Notes under the pieces: generated by a model
The model's database searches: none
What the model was told of the DNA's origin: nothing
What the model saw: only the letters and a program-made list of their open reading frames with translations
Source of the DNA: Peptococcaceae bacterium
Lineage (GTDB): Bacteria > Bacillota > DSM-12270 > Thermacetogeniales > Thermacetogeniaceae
Direction of reading: 5' to 3'
Assembly: GCA_023249405.1 (NCBI GenBank)
Contig: JAHFCR010000021.1
Span: 1-45,127 of the forward strand
Length of the DNA: 45,127 bases
Shown here: piece by piece, positions 1 to 8,782 of the stretch
How positions within the stretch are numbered: position 1 is the stretch's first letter
Layout: each line of letters begins with the position of its first letter
Position numbers and translations under genes: made by a program

Positions 1-60
1 CAGATGATATGGTCATTATAATCGTCAATCCCTGGACAGGCAATTACATCAGATTTTGGA

Positions 61-534
61 TCATATAGGGCGGCTCAAACAAGAAAGTCCCACAATGCTT
101 GGGTTGATCTCCTGTGCTTTGTTAAAGAAAATTTCGGTAGAAACATCAATTCCTAGATCAATCACTTCAAAACCAGATGCGGTCCACATCATTTTAACCA
201 TGTTTTTTCCAATTGTATGAATGTCCCCCTTTACTGAACCAAGAATAATTTTATGTTCCATGGGGACATATTCCTGATTACTCGCTAGCACCGGGTTAAG
301 TATACCAACCGCCATTCCCATTAAATCTCCAGACATAACTAATTCAGGTAGATATACCTCTCCCTTACAGAACCTTTCTCCTATTCCCTCCAATATTTTT
401 GATAAGTGACTTAAAATAGATATAGCTTCAATTTCCTGCTCCAACGCTAGACGAATTTTCTCTTCGAGAAGCTCCGTGTCGTAATCGCAAAAAGCATCCG
501 CAATCTCCATAAATATTTGTTCTTTGGTGGCCAT
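61..534 (-). pseudogene. Corrinoid (B12-binding) methyltransferase carrier protein, C-terminally truncated
   Basis: The product carries the methyl-cobamide cofactor between a substrate methyltransferase and a methyl acceptor in the cytoplasm (MtbC/MtmC/MttC family). The 157-residue frame has the four-helix cap (about 1-90, with LPELVMSGD near 62-70) and the B12 motif DIHTIG at 104-109, whose His ligates cobalt. Family members run about 210-230 residues. Here the sequence stops being family-like after VGLSCL (about 148-153) and ends at TGA, so the last third of the Rossmann domain is lost. Past the stop, another frame over 1-60 reads DPKSDVIACPGIDDYNDHII, which I do not recognise. The start has a good ribosome site (aaaggagg). 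The gene is separated from its paralogue at 957 by IS3 debris. A tail lost by deletion or insertion is more likely than a working short form. Confidence 0.8.
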
Positions 535-623
535 TATTATGCCTCCTTTTAGTAAGTTTGTTTATTAATAGCTGGGTCTGCCACACCCGCCACGAACTTG
601 GGGTTTCCATACCAAATAGCGGG

Positions 624-681
624 AAAACGTGCAGATCGGCTCCTGTCAGTCATGACTGACAGGAGCCGATCTGCACGTTTT
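624..681. repeat. 58-bp perfect palindrome, no loop
   Basis: Positions 624-652 are the exact reverse complement of 653-681 (29-bp arms, centre between 652 and 653, core gtcagtcatgactgac). I checked every pair by hand. A T run follows on the plus strand, and by symmetry the minus strand has A/T at the same place, so as RNA it could be a bidirectional terminator between the two corrinoid genes. A spacer-less palindrome this long is unstable in bacterial DNA. It may be the fused ends of a lost mobile element or an assembly fold-back. Confidence 0.9.
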
Positions 682-709
682 TTCTACGGTTACTTACTTG
701 CCTACGAAA

Positions 710-740
710 AGGCTGCTGACATCTTCTTTGTCAGCAGCTT
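710..740. terminator. Hairpin (11-bp stem, 9-nt loop)
   Basis: Positions 710-720 pair with 730-740 (gctgctgac against gtcagcagc, one G-T wobble), loop 721-729. It lies directly downstream of the IS3 orfA tail on the minus strand and 28 bp from the 58-bp palindrome. A transcription-terminating role is inferred from structure only. Confidence 0.6.
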
Positions 741-741
741 G

Positions 742-770
742 GTGGTTGGGAAGAAATTCTTCCCAACCAC
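742..770. terminator. Near-perfect palindrome (14-bp arms, 1-nt centre)
   Basis: Positions 742-755 (gtggttgggaagaa) are the exact reverse complement of 757-770 around a single A at 756. It sits immediately after the stop of the IS3 orfA fragment and one base from the previous hairpin, so three strong inverted repeats are stacked within 150 bp. Confidence 0.75.
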
Positions 771-771
771 T

Positions 772-957
772 TTACTGTTTTGTTGCCCAGGTACCTCCAT
801 TGTCAAGATTGACCAGTTTTTTGAGCCAGTCGATCTTGTAGGTCATCTGACCGATGATCTTCTGGTACCGGGCTTCCTTTTCAATCAAGCTCCTTTTGTA
901 GCTTCCGCCAATACATCCCGGGATACTCTCACAGTCCGAATCAAGATAACGACAATT
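772..957 (-). pseudogene. IS3-family orfA C-terminal remnant
   Basis: The frame ending at 772 contains the stretches SLIEKEARYQK and IGQMTYKIDWLKK, which look like the leucine-zipper end of IS3-family OrfA. The N-terminal helix-turn-helix is absent, and there is no orfB. The fragment abuts the stop codon of the corrinoid gene at 957, so an element (or part of one) was inserted between the two corrinoid genes and then decayed. The assignment rests on about 35 residues. Confidence 0.5.
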
Positions 958-1592
958 TAGATCCCAAGAAGCTTCTTGCACAAATCACTTGCCGATGCAG
1001 CCTCGGGGGCAAATCCATCAGCGCCTATTTCATCCGCAAATTCCTTAGACAAAGGAGCGCCACCAACAATAACTTTAATTTTATCCCTTAGCCCCTCCTC
1101 CTTTAATACCTCTATCGTATCTTTCATTTGAAGCATTGTCGTGGTGAGCAGGGCAGACATGCCCAAAACATCTGCCCGTGTTTCTTTTATTTTTGCCGCA
1201 AATACCTCAGCTGGTACATTAACACCCAAATTGATTACTTTAAATCTAGCGCTTTCAAGCATCATTGCAACCAGATTTTTGCCGATATCATGCAGATCGC
1301 CTTTTACAGTTCCTATTAGAACTGTTCCACAAGTTGGTATATCCTCTTCGGCAATCAGTGGTTTGAGGAGTTCAATCCCACTAGCCATTGCTTTTGCTGA
1401 CATTAATACTTCCGGAACAAACATTTCCCCATTCTTAAATCGGCTACCTACCACACTCATACCAGCGATCAAACCAGAAACAATAATATCCAACGGATTT
1501 GCCCCTGAATCAACCAAAGCCTTAATTTGATCTTTTACTTCTGCTTCTTTTCCAAAGATTACGCTTTCTGAAAGACTAGTAAAAACCTCCAT
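957..1592 (-). CDS. Corrinoid methyltransferase carrier protein (MtbC/MttC type)
   Basis: A cytoplasmic corrinoid protein that accepts a methyl group on Co(I) from its partner methyltransferase and passes it on. At 211 residues it is full length for the family: helical cap 1-90 (MFVPEVLMSAKAM at 57-69), then a B12-binding Rossmann fold with DLHDIG at 99-104 (cobalt ligand His101) and a GGAPLS loop near 175. Start ATG with aaaggag upstream. It lies 173 bp downstream of the MttB-family gene on the same strand, the usual order of methyltransferase then corrinoid partner, so these two are the likely pair. The exact methyl donor is not evident from the corrinoid protein. Confidence 0.93.
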   Translation of the reverse strand: MEVFTSLSESVIFGKEAEVKDQIKALVDSGANPLDIIVSGLIAGMSVVGSRFKNGEMFVPEVLMSAKAMASGIELLKPLIAEEDIPTCGTVLIGTVKGDLHDIGKNLVAMMLESARFKVINLGVNVPAEVFAAKIKETRADVLGMSALLTTTMLQMKDTIEVLKEEGLRDKIKVIVGGAPLSKEFADEIGADGFAPEAASASDLCKKLLGI

Positions 1593-1765
1593 AGCTTTTT
1601 CTCCTTTATATTTTAAATATTAGTGAAACTCTAACACGAATGAGCTTGTCTGACACTCTTTAGGATTATAGCCCAGCAGCCTCGCCTCATTTTCCAGAAG
1701 TACGTGAGGATATGGCACAGCAAATTGCCTACTCGACATAGGGCATTTAGAAGTTAAAGGGTTGA

Positions 1766-3226
1766 TTAGTGTCTAGCATTCCTTTGCAGGCTTTCTTCTG
1801 CAGCTTTTTTTATATCAGACAATTCTTTGACCAATTCTTCAGATAGTTCAACCTCTTTATATTTTGTTTTAATTGATCTGTAGAGATCTTTCGCCCGGCC
1901 TACCATATCCTTGCGACCATTTTCCAGCCATGTCAACCTGGGCGTATAGGTAAATGTCTTGGCGCGATAGATCTCCCTAAAATGCCGAAAAGAATGTTCA
2001 AGGGTAATAAAGCTCTCAGTTTCTCCATCTAAGTTAAGTATCTCATTATAAGCCAGAGATTCGTCATCAATAGCATAGCTCTTTTTCATGACCTTCAGCA
2101 TTCCCAATACATCATTATCAATAATTAACTGTACGGGGGCGATAGTCCTCCCTGTTTCTAGTTGCCCCAAATCACCTAAAATCGTACACCCGCATAAGAC
2201 ATCACCGTAAGCAGTAATCGCTTGATTGAAAATGCTTTCTTCTCCAACCGTATAAGCATCAGAACCACCACCAAAAAGATGCACTGGAATCTGGTATCCA
2301 TCCTGTATAACCTGGGTGATCAGCATTCGACCCCAATTGACTTCCACTGTCGATTGGAGCGTATACATGCTGATCATATCCATAGCAAAGTGTTCGGGGC
2401 ATGCGATACAAGGAGTGCCAGGCTCAACACATTGGGCCATATAAATCATGGCTAAACATTCTGCTGTCATCATTAAGACTGATCCGGGTTGGGTAATAGG
2501 TGCGTTGGCTCCAGATGTAGGCAATGTGCAGCAATGAATGGGTACACCATACACAGCACTTTGATAAATCGCCTCAGAATCCATATATTTAAGAAATAGG
2601 GGGTTCATCGAGCAGGAAATCATGCTGACAATGGGACGACGGCGCAATTCATCGCGCCCGCCAACTCGCGCTGCAGACATTTCCAAAAGCCATTTAACGT
2701 TTTCTCCTTCATAAGGCTGCAGCCACCCATGCTTTGTGGTATTTTTAAATACTGTGTACATTGAATTAATATCAATTGCCTCGGCAGGAAAATCTTTTGC
2801 TTTTAGTGTTAACAGCGAATAGAAATCCATATGCTCTAGATTATGGGTCAGCCTCGTCCACTCGGCTAAATCCTCCAGGCCGACTTCACGGTATTCGTCA
2901 TCTTCTGTGAAGGTATACATTGAGCCCGTTACCGGTCTGCTATAAAAGAGGCTTTCCGGATGAGGAATTTTCAGGTCGTATTTTGGATCGATACCTGCTA
3001 ATAAGAATTCTTTAGGCGCCGCTTTAAGGCATTCTTCCTGTAGTTTTTTAGGGAACAAGATATTCCCGGTAGTACTGGAAATCTGAGCCCCAGCTTTTTT
3101 ACAGCATTCTACTAACTTAGGATGGTCAACTTTCATGCCTCTTTTTTCCAAAAGTTCTGCTGCTTTTCGCTTAATTAACTCAACTTCATCTTCAGACGCA
3201 ACTTTAAGCAATAAATCTAAAGCCAT
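1766..3226 (-). CDS. MttB-family (trimethylamine-type) corrinoid methyltransferase, non-pyrrolysine
   Basis: Transfers a methyl group from a (usually quaternary or tertiary) methylated amine to a corrinoid protein. The 486-residue frame matches the COG5598/MttB superfamily in length and in landmarks such as TSGANAPITQPGSV (238-251) and GDLGQLETG (351-359). There is no in-frame amber codon, so it belongs with the non-pyrrolysine members, which include the glycine betaine enzyme MtgB and enzymes for other N-methyl compounds. Start ATG with ggagggg upstream. Neighbours are hyuA upstream and a corrinoid protein downstream. Next to an N-methylhydantoinase-type gene, a methylated hydantoin, creatinine-derived or betaine-like donor is conceivable, but the substrate cannot be assigned. 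Confidence 0.88.
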   Translation of the reverse strand: MALDLLLKVASEDEVELIKRKAAELLEKRGMKVDHPKLVECCKKAGAQISSTTGNILFPKKLQEECLKAAPKEFLLAGIDPKYDLKIPHPESLFYSRPVTGSMYTFTEDDEYREVGLEDLAEWTRLTHNLEHMDFYSLLTLKAKDFPAEAIDINSMYTVFKNTTKHGWLQPYEGENVKWLLEMSAARVGGRDELRRRPIVSMISCSMNPLFLKYMDSEAIYQSAVYGVPIHCCTLPTSGANAPITQPGSVLMMTAECLAMIYMAQCVEPGTPCIACPEHFAMDMISMYTLQSTVEVNWGRMLITQVIQDGYQIPVHLFGGGSDAYTVGEESIFNQAITAYGDVLCGCTILGDLGQLETGRTIAPVQLIIDNDVLGMLKVMKKSYAIDDESLAYNEILNLDGETESFITLEHSFRHFREIYRAKTFTYTPRLTWLENGRKDMVGRAKDLYRSIKTKYKEVELSEELVKELSDIKKAAEESLQRNARH

Positions 3227-3499
3227 TTGATTAACCCCTCCAGGTTTTTAATTGAAAACGTGCTGTAAAACTCGTTGATACCGCTTAGAGCAAAATACTC
3301 TGACCACCCCCCCCTCACTTACCCAATCTAATTCTTTTACTTTTAGTAACTTTACGAAATCTTTTGTGGTTAGCGTTGGTATTCTGCTGTACATATTAAC
3401 GTTTTTTCATATACTGCCTGGCCTTCGAGAGACAGATCATAATTGTTGTTAATGATCGAGCTATACTCCATTCGGGGCAATACTTTTCCTCGAATTCTA

Positions 3500-5458
3500 C
3501 TACCATTCCGGGCGACCGACTGCCGTCACTTCTATCCGCGATTCCACATAAATATTATTTTCCTTATTAGCATTTGATGCAAAAACATCTTCGTGATTGA
3601 TCACCATTTCATAATCTTTGGCGCCAGATTTCTCTGCGGCGAGAGCCGCATGCTTCTTGGCCTCACACAAAGCATATTCTAGCGCCCTATCAAACAGTTC
3701 GAAGTATTTCCGTTCCCAGGGAGCATGTATCAGGTATCCGCAGCCATCCTCTCCAGGTTTAATCAATACTTTAATGGTTTCCATAATTTTTCCGGTAGCT
3801 GCTCCTACAGCATTGGCAACTTCCGCATACTCGGGAATCACAAGCGATGCATGGATTTTTTGTGCCATTTTAGGAAGCCATGCCCTTGCAGGAGCTCCGA
3901 TACCAACAATCGGCATTTTAACTTTAAAGGAACTGTCATATAAGTAATCTGCTTTTGGGGACAAGGCTTTATTAATAAAATACATTGCAGCCTCATTATT
4001 CTTCAGCCAGATATTTTGACCTTCACAAGCCGATAAGCTTTGCAAACAGGTCAGGCAAAGATCATTGACAATCGCTTCAGATGCCATCTCGATAAATTTC
4101 TCTCTAGTAACAGCAAGTCTGCTAGCGAGAATATCTACGCCGATATTCGAAGCATCCCTGTTCCATTGTACATAGGTGCCTTTGGCGTGGAGAATATCTG
4201 TAGGGGTCACCGATATTCTGGAAATTATTCCTAAGTTAACCATGCGTTGGAGGTCAAGCAGATTAGGGTCAATTTCAATCCTTTGCGCAAGGCTAAAAAG
4301 GCTTCTGGGGCCATTTCTCAGAATATCAATGGCCTCTTCTTCGTATTTAGTCATATTATCTACAGTAGGCTTTTTTAGGAGCATAAAGCAGTCGCTAGCT
4401 TGGGCAAACAATAAATCATAGTCTTTTTTGCAACTAGTCTTTAGCTCTTCCATAAGGTAAGGGTATCGATAGGCAACAACGCAAAGAGGCCATACTCTCT
4501 GAGGACCGGCGACTATTCGCCGGTCTTTTGTTAGCTGAATATAACTGTCCCCACCAAGCCCATAAGTAAATATTTCTGCCGCCCGGATTCTGGTCAGCCA
4601 TTCACCGACCACTGCCCCTTCTTGATTGATTCTGGGAACCCCATTTTTCAAGACGGCAATATCGGTGGTTGTGCCTCCCATATCAAGTACCAAAGCCTCG
4701 GAATTCTGTGTTAAAAAGGCTGCTCCAATAATACTTGCCGCTGGGCCGGAGAGTATCGTCTCAATCGGCTTTTCCCGGGCGAGACGTTCACTCATCAAAC
4801 ATCCGTCGCCTTTGACAGTCATGACATAAGCTTTAATTTCTTTCTCTTCCAGAACTTTTTTGACTGATTCAATCAACTCGGTAATAATCGGAATTAACCT
4901 GGCATTTAATACAGCTGTTACAGTCCGTTCGTGAAAACCTAATGATGTCGTCAGCTGATGTGCGCATACCACAGGGAGGTTAGAAAGCTCACGCACCATC
5001 TCGCTGACAATAATTTCGTGTTCCGGATTGCGCACACTTAAATAACTTGAAATGGCTATAGCGTCGACCTTGCCCATCATTTTTTTAATTGCTTGCCTTG
5101 TTAATTCCAGGTCAAGGTCTGCTTGTGGTCTCCCCTTAATATTGTGCCCACCGGGAAGTACAGAATAATGATTAACCGGGAACTGACCTGTAGGTTCATG
5201 GCCAATCAATAGCAGTCCTACTTCACAGCCACGGCCTTCCACGATAGCATTGGTGGCCAAAGTAGTCGAAAGAGAAACTACATTAACATTCTTCACATCT
5301 GTAAAATCCAGATTATCTATGCAATCACGAATGCCTACCGTTAGATCTTCTCTCGTAGTTAAGGCCTTTGCCATCTTAATTATTTCTTTGCTCTTAAGAT
5401 CGACCACTACCGCATCGGTGTAGGTACCTCCCGTATCTATTCCCAGCACTAGCGACAT
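3500..5458 (-). CDS. hyuA: Hydantoinase A / oxoprolinase family ATPase
   Basis: Members use ATP to open hydantoin- or oxoproline-type lactam rings (N-methylhydantoinase A, 5-oxoprolinase) or act as the ATP-binding subunit of acetone carboxylase-like enzymes. The 652-residue product has the actin/hsp70-like phosphate loop [11 protein letters not shown] (6-16), SGPAAS (237-242), DMGGTTTD (259-266) and GLGGDS (300-305). No hyuB partner is in the window, although many family members need one. Start ATG with aggtggaagg upstream. The gene ends in two consecutive TAG codons, 273 bp before the MttB-family gene. An IS3 remnant lies immediately upstream, so the native promoter is probably displaced. 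The family is secure; the substrate is open. Confidence 0.85.
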   Translation of the reverse strand: MSLVLGIDTGGTYTDAVVVDLKSKEIIKMAKALTTREDLTVGIRDCIDNLDFTDVKNVNVVSLSTTLATNAIVEGRGCEVGLLLIGHEPTGQFPVNHYSVLPGGHNIKGRPQADLDLELTRQAIKKMMGKVDAIAISSYLSVRNPEHEIIVSEMVRELSNLPVVCAHQLTTSLGFHERTVTAVLNARLIPIITELIESVKKVLEEKEIKAYVMTVKGDGCLMSERLAREKPIETILSGPAASIIGAAFLTQNSEALVLDMGGTTTDIAVLKNGVPRINQEGAVVGEWLTRIRAAEIFTYGLGGDSYIQLTKDRRIVAGPQRVWPLCVVAYRYPYLMEELKTSCKKDYDLLFAQASDCFMLLKKPTVDNMTKYEEEAIDILRNGPRSLFSLAQRIEIDPNLLDLQRMVNLGIISRISVTPTDILHAKGTYVQWNRDASNIGVDILASRLAVTREKFIEMASEAIVNDLCLTCLQSLSACEGQNIWLKNNEAAMYFINKALSPKADYLYDSSFKVKMPIVGIGAPARAWLPKMAQKIHASLVIPEYAEVANAVGAATGKIMETIKVLIKPGEDGCGYLIHAPWERKYFELFDRALEYALCEAKKHAALAAEKSGAKDYEMVINHEDVFASNANKENNIYVESRIEVTAVGRPEW

Positions 5459-5858
5459 TGCCCTTCCACCTCATATTCTGGTGAGATTACATACTGTTGA
5501 TTAGCAAATAAGGAAGGAAACAATTTTACATTCATGTTGGGGCTACCAACGCCAGTGTTCCTGTTCAATATGTTCTCCGCCACCGGCAGATTGTGCTTGG
5601 AATCAGTGGTCACCTTGAGCTTGCGTTTTTGAATAGCCCGAATATCGGCTTCCCGCATCAGTCGTTCGATTCTTTTCTACCGCAATGTACACCCTGCTTG
5701 GAGAGTTTCCAGCGAATGCGGGGACTGCCATAGGTCTTGCGGCTCTCTTTGTAAATCTTCACGATCTTGATAATTTCATCCTGTTCCTGGCGCCGGCTGA
5801 CGGGATGAATCAGCCAGCGGTAATATGCCGTCCGGGAGACCTTTAATACCCGGCACAT
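5459..5858 (-). pseudogene. IS3-family orfB fragment, frameshifted and missing the catalytic core
   Basis: Two adjacent frames carry the start of an IS3 integrase: KVSRTAYYRW and YGSPRI in 5658-5858, then [16 protein letters not shown] in 5449-5658. One frameshift separates them near 5658. Family similarity ends after ENILNRN, so the DDE domain (about 160 residues) is absent. The residual frame runs into the ribosome binding region of hyuA. The element cannot transpose by itself. Confidence 0.8.
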
Positions 5859-6265
5859 CTTCCCGACACGGAACTCATCCGTGTGTTCCCGGAGGAACGA
5901 TAGGTCATTTCGGTGTTCTTGAGAAGATGGCCATGGCTTTTTTTAAAATGTCCCGCTCCTCCCGGATGTCAACCAGCTCTTTTTTGAGGCGCCGTTTCTC
6001 CTCTTCGAGATCGGTGCCATGCATCCGTTTCCCCAGGCCAGGAAATGCGCGATCGCCATAACTCGCCTGTTCTTTCCTCCATCTGCTGAGCATGTTGCTG
6101 TCGATTCCCAGGTCCTGGGCCACTTGACTGATTGCCTTTCCGCTGTTGTAGGTAAGTTTTACGGCATTGCGCTTGAACTCTTCATCATAATGACGTCTCG
6201 ACTCTCCCATTGGACACAGCGCATCCCTGAATCAATTATAGTCTTAACTCTGTGTCCTACAAATC
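5480..6265 (-). mobile_element. IS3-family insertion sequence, 3'-truncated
   Basis: Holds orfA and a broken orfB. The left end is probably the tgtaggacacagag sequence near 6250-6265. The other end is lost and fused to the upstream region of hyuA, so the exact inner boundary is uncertain. Confidence 0.65.
5905..6210 (-). CDS. IS3-family transposase OrfA
   Basis: DNA-binding subunit of an IS3-type transposase, 101 residues, full length for the family. The helix-turn-helix lies at about 18-45 (ISQVAQDLGIDSNMLSRWRK), followed by a coiled-coil/leucine zipper at about 70-95. Normally OrfAB forms by programmed frameshift with orfB, but the orfB here is truncated, so this is a relic. Start ATG at 6210; the outer end of the element (tgtaggacacagag on the minus strand) is near 6265. 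Confidence 0.85.
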   Translation of the reverse strand: MGESRRHYDEEFKRNAVKLTYNSGKAISQVAQDLGIDSNMLSRWRKEQASYGDRAFPGLGKRMHGTDLEEEKRRLKKELVDIREERDILKKAMAIFSRTPK

Positions 6266-6329
6266 GGGGGAGGGCCACGACCCCTGCTAGCGACAGGGGC
6301 CGGCCTGCATGTCTTATTTCTACAGTTTC

Positions 6330-7730
6330 TTATTTGTCACAGTTAACCACCTGACGGGCAAAGATCAGATAAATAGCACCGGCAACAATAAAGCCTACAA
6401 GATTGGAGAGATCACCGAGATTCGGATGGGCGGCAGCAAACGGTCCCGTGTAAAGACTCTGATTCCAGAAGGGTATTGAAACCACAATACCAATCAGCCA
6501 AGCCCAGAAACCTACGTAAAACTTATTACGGCTGCCATAGAAGGGCGACAGTCCATACTGACCGCGGTGAACGATAAGATAGTCCCACACGACCACAGAC
6601 ACCCAGGGAACAATCCAGTAGGCCATGACCAGAAGAAAACTCGCAAATCTGCTGTAGTAGCCGCTATTTCCGGCAAAGGCAAGGGCTCCCCCCAGGATGC
6701 CCATCGCCAGGGCGGCGGCCCATCTATATGGAAAGATCCTCCTGATAGCCGCGACATCGATCGCCATGATGGAAAGAGCGCTGCTGTAAATGGAGGGCAC
6801 GTTAGCCGTAACAGTACCCAGCACCACGGCTAACATGGCAAAAATCGCCAGAGTGTACGGTAGCAGGTTGGTAACCAGGTCAGTGGGCACGTTAATGGAG
6901 TGGATTGTGGCCAGAGCAGCTCCAAGCATCTCAACCCACACGATTGAAATAAAGTTAGATAGAAAAATATTCCAGAACACGCTGCTCGAAGAGGTCTCCT
7001 TCGGCAGGTACCGGGTGTAGTCGGATGAATAGGTAATCCAGCCCATGATATAGGAAAAGGCAGTACCAATACCCAGGATCATGCCACCCAGTAAAGTACT
7101 CCAGTACGGGGCATGGGTGTTTGCCGGAAAAGCAACATTGAAATGCAGTAGGGCAAAGTAGGTAACCATGATGAACACAACCGTCAGGATGACAGAGCAT
7201 ACTTTCTGTAAAGCATGCATCATGTTGTAACCGTAGACGGCAAAGATGATACAGATTATGGTCATAATGATAATACTCAAGGCTAATCCCAAGTGGAAGA
7301 GCCAATCCAGAGCGAATGCCCCCAGCACAGTGTTAACACCGAACCATCCCACACCGCAGATCCAGTTCATAGCGGCAGGAAAATAGTTGCCGACAAGGCC
7401 GAATGCCCGGCGAGATTGAATCAGTTGCGGAATCCCCAACTTGGGTCCGAAGGTGGACAAAATGGCCATTAGCGCTACTCCCAAGGCAGTACCGATCACT
7501 ATTGCCACAGTCGACTGCTTGAAGCTCAACCCAAAAAGGGAGACCAGTAAGGCGCCCATCGTCAAATTGGCGAATACCACGTTGGCTGCGAACCAGAAGG
7601 TAAAACCATCGAACGGGTGGCCATGCCGCTCAGCGTCTTTGACGGGCTCGATACCGTGTGGTTCCACAGCCAATATCTGATCAATATACAGATCTTCCTT
7701 CAGACATTCGGTATTCATCTTTCCGTCCAT
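6330..7730 (-). CDS. NCS1-family nucleobase:cation symporter (cytosine/purine/allantoin permease type)
   Basis: Imports a nucleobase, hydantoin or allantoin together with a cation across the cytoplasmic membrane. The 466-residue protein is all-helical, about 12 membrane segments, with a hydrophilic N-terminal tail of about 40 residues; the FTFWFAANVVFANLTMGAL segment is typical of CodB/PucI-like carriers. Start ATG with a strong aggaggag upstream. Within a purine/hydantoin locus it is the obvious entry point for substrate. It is the only intact host gene in the decayed 5.5-12.7 kb zone, flanked by IS3 debris and a broken hydroxylase subunit, so its regulation may have changed. Cytosine, purine, allantoin and hydantoin specificities cannot be separated by eye. 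Confidence 0.88.
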   Translation of the reverse strand: MDGKMNTECLKEDLYIDQILAVEPHGIEPVKDAERHGHPFDGFTFWFAANVVFANLTMGALLVSLFGLSFKQSTVAIVIGTALGVALMAILSTFGPKLGIPQLIQSRRAFGLVGNYFPAAMNWICGVGWFGVNTVLGAFALDWLFHLGLALSIIIMTIICIIFAVYGYNMMHALQKVCSVILTVVFIMVTYFALLHFNVAFPANTHAPYWSTLLGGMILGIGTAFSYIMGWITYSSDYTRYLPKETSSSSVFWNIFLSNFISIVWVEMLGAALATIHSINVPTDLVTNLLPYTLAIFAMLAVVLGTVTANVPSIYSSALSIMAIDVAAIRRIFPYRWAAALAMGILGGALAFAGNSGYYSRFASFLLVMAYWIVPWVSVVVWDYLIVHRGQYGLSPFYGSRNKFYVGFWAWLIGIVVSIPFWNQSLYTGPFAAAHPNLGDLSNLVGFIVAGAIYLIFARQVVNCDK

Positions 7731-7794
7731 TTTTCTCCTCCTTCATTTTGTTGGCGAACTATAGAGCCAGAGGCTTTGGTTCCTTAACAACCGC

Positions 7795-7809
7795 ATAGCC
7801 CAAGTTTCG
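7795..7809 (+). repeat. 15-bp direct repeat, copy 1 (atagcccaagtttcg)
   Basis: Identical to 8496-8510, where it forms one arm of a 16-bp hairpin. The two copies bracket the broken 2Fe-2S subunit gene and the transposase scrap, as would the ends or a duplicated target of a lost element. Confidence 0.6.
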
Positions 7810-7863
7810 ATTTGAATGCGTAAAAAGCTTGCCACATCAAGGATCTTCAATTTTATTTGGTCA

Positions 7864-7975
7864 CTACAACCTTGAACCGGCCAGTCGATGCGTCCTTTTA
7901 AGGGGATTTTTCACGCCGAGCAAACGGTAAATTTCCTGGTGCTCCTGCTCCGGCTTCTTGCGGATGCCAACATCA
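7864..7975 (-). pseudogene. Possible IS1634/IS4-type transposase C-terminal scrap
   Basis: The 7731-8045 interval has no intact gene. One minus-strand frame reads KPEQEHQEIYRLLGVKNPL and then a TAG stop. This resembles the end of IS1634-like transposases; the copy at 11.5 kb ends with a comparable EQ..LYDALGL. The match covers fewer than 30 residues, so this is tentative. I see nothing else in the interval apart from a 15-bp repeat at 7795. Confidence 0.3.
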
Positions 7976-8045
7976 ACAAGATCGCATATTTATACTGGGC
8001 CTGTTAGGCGCCTCCCTTCTCACCCTCGCTTATCTCACCGCTGAT

Positions 8046-8497
8046 TCATCTCCTTGATGCAGAAACGGGAATCCCGGTTATACTTTTTATTGCTGCTTTT
8101 TGCACAGCCTTGACAATGCTTTCATATCCTGCGCACCTGCAAAATTTTCCCAACAAACCTGTCCTAATCTCTTCTTCTGTTGGATTCTTGTTTTCTTTTA
8201 AAAGCGCATGCGCTGACATCAAGAACCCGGGTGTACAATAGCCGCACTGCACAGCTCCCTCTTCGATAAAGCTGTCCTGAAGAGCCGACAGCATGCCGTC
8301 TACGGACAACCCCTCAACAGTCTGTATTCTTTACCATCAGCCCAGGCAGCCAGATATAAACATGAATTTACTGCCTCGCCATCAACGACTACCGTACACG
8401 CCCCGCATTCTCCAACTCCGCATCCTTTCTTGGCGCCTGTTAGATTCATTCGATCTCTTATTAATTCTAATAAAGATTCCTGTACGTTTATTTCTAT
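8046..8497 (-). pseudogene. Molybdenum hydroxylase 2Fe-2S subunit (xanthine dehydrogenase small subunit), broken
   Basis: The intact form passes electrons from the molybdenum centre to FAD through two [2Fe-2S] clusters. The upstream frame has the plant-type cluster motif CGVGECGAC and the downstream frame has VQCGYCTPG and FCRCAGY. The two are joined by a one-base deletion near 8327: restoring one A in the run before ATACAG (minus strand) gives a continuous family sequence. The start codon is also missing, because the coding sequence begins abruptly at the hairpin at 8498-8533. The gene is therefore doubly damaged. An intact equivalent is at 24844. The frameshift alone could be a read error in a short A run, but not the lost 5' end. 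Confidence 0.8.
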
Positions 8498-8533
8498 AGC
8501 CCAAGTTTCGGCTTATCAGCCGAAACTTGGGCT
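8498..8533. repeat. 16-bp inverted repeat with 4-nt loop
   Basis: Positions 8498-8513 (agcccaagtttcggct) pair exactly with 8518-8533, loop tatc. It sits where the 5' end of the hydroxylase small subunit gene should be, and one arm recurs at 7795. It may be a terminator or the end of a lost mobile element. Confidence 0.75.
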
Positions 8534-8782
8534 GGGACTAATTGAACATATTTTAGCTAAATCTTGCTATTAAAAGTATCATTTAGCAGATATTCGGCAT
8601 GATATGAGGCTTTGACCTTCGTGATTTGCATTATTTGGAGACACCGAACTGCCATTATATGGTAGGGTCGGATACTGGCGTGGTAGTAGTACAGACCTTG
8701 TGAGGCCAAGCCGTTTCTCCCCTTTCGGGCGAGTGTCCCCCTCAAGCGGGTCATCTGCCCCGTTTCCAGCATCCGCCACATC

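Noticed and set aside
598-960. 120-codon open frame on the plus strand through the palindrome cluster
   Set aside because: It reads through perfect inverted repeats and the antisense of IS3 orfA; not a protein.
1717-1732. Possible sigma-54 -24/-12 promoter (TGGCACAGCAAATTGC)
   Set aside because: The spacing between GG and GC is 11 where 10 is needed, and it points on the plus strand, where no gene follows.
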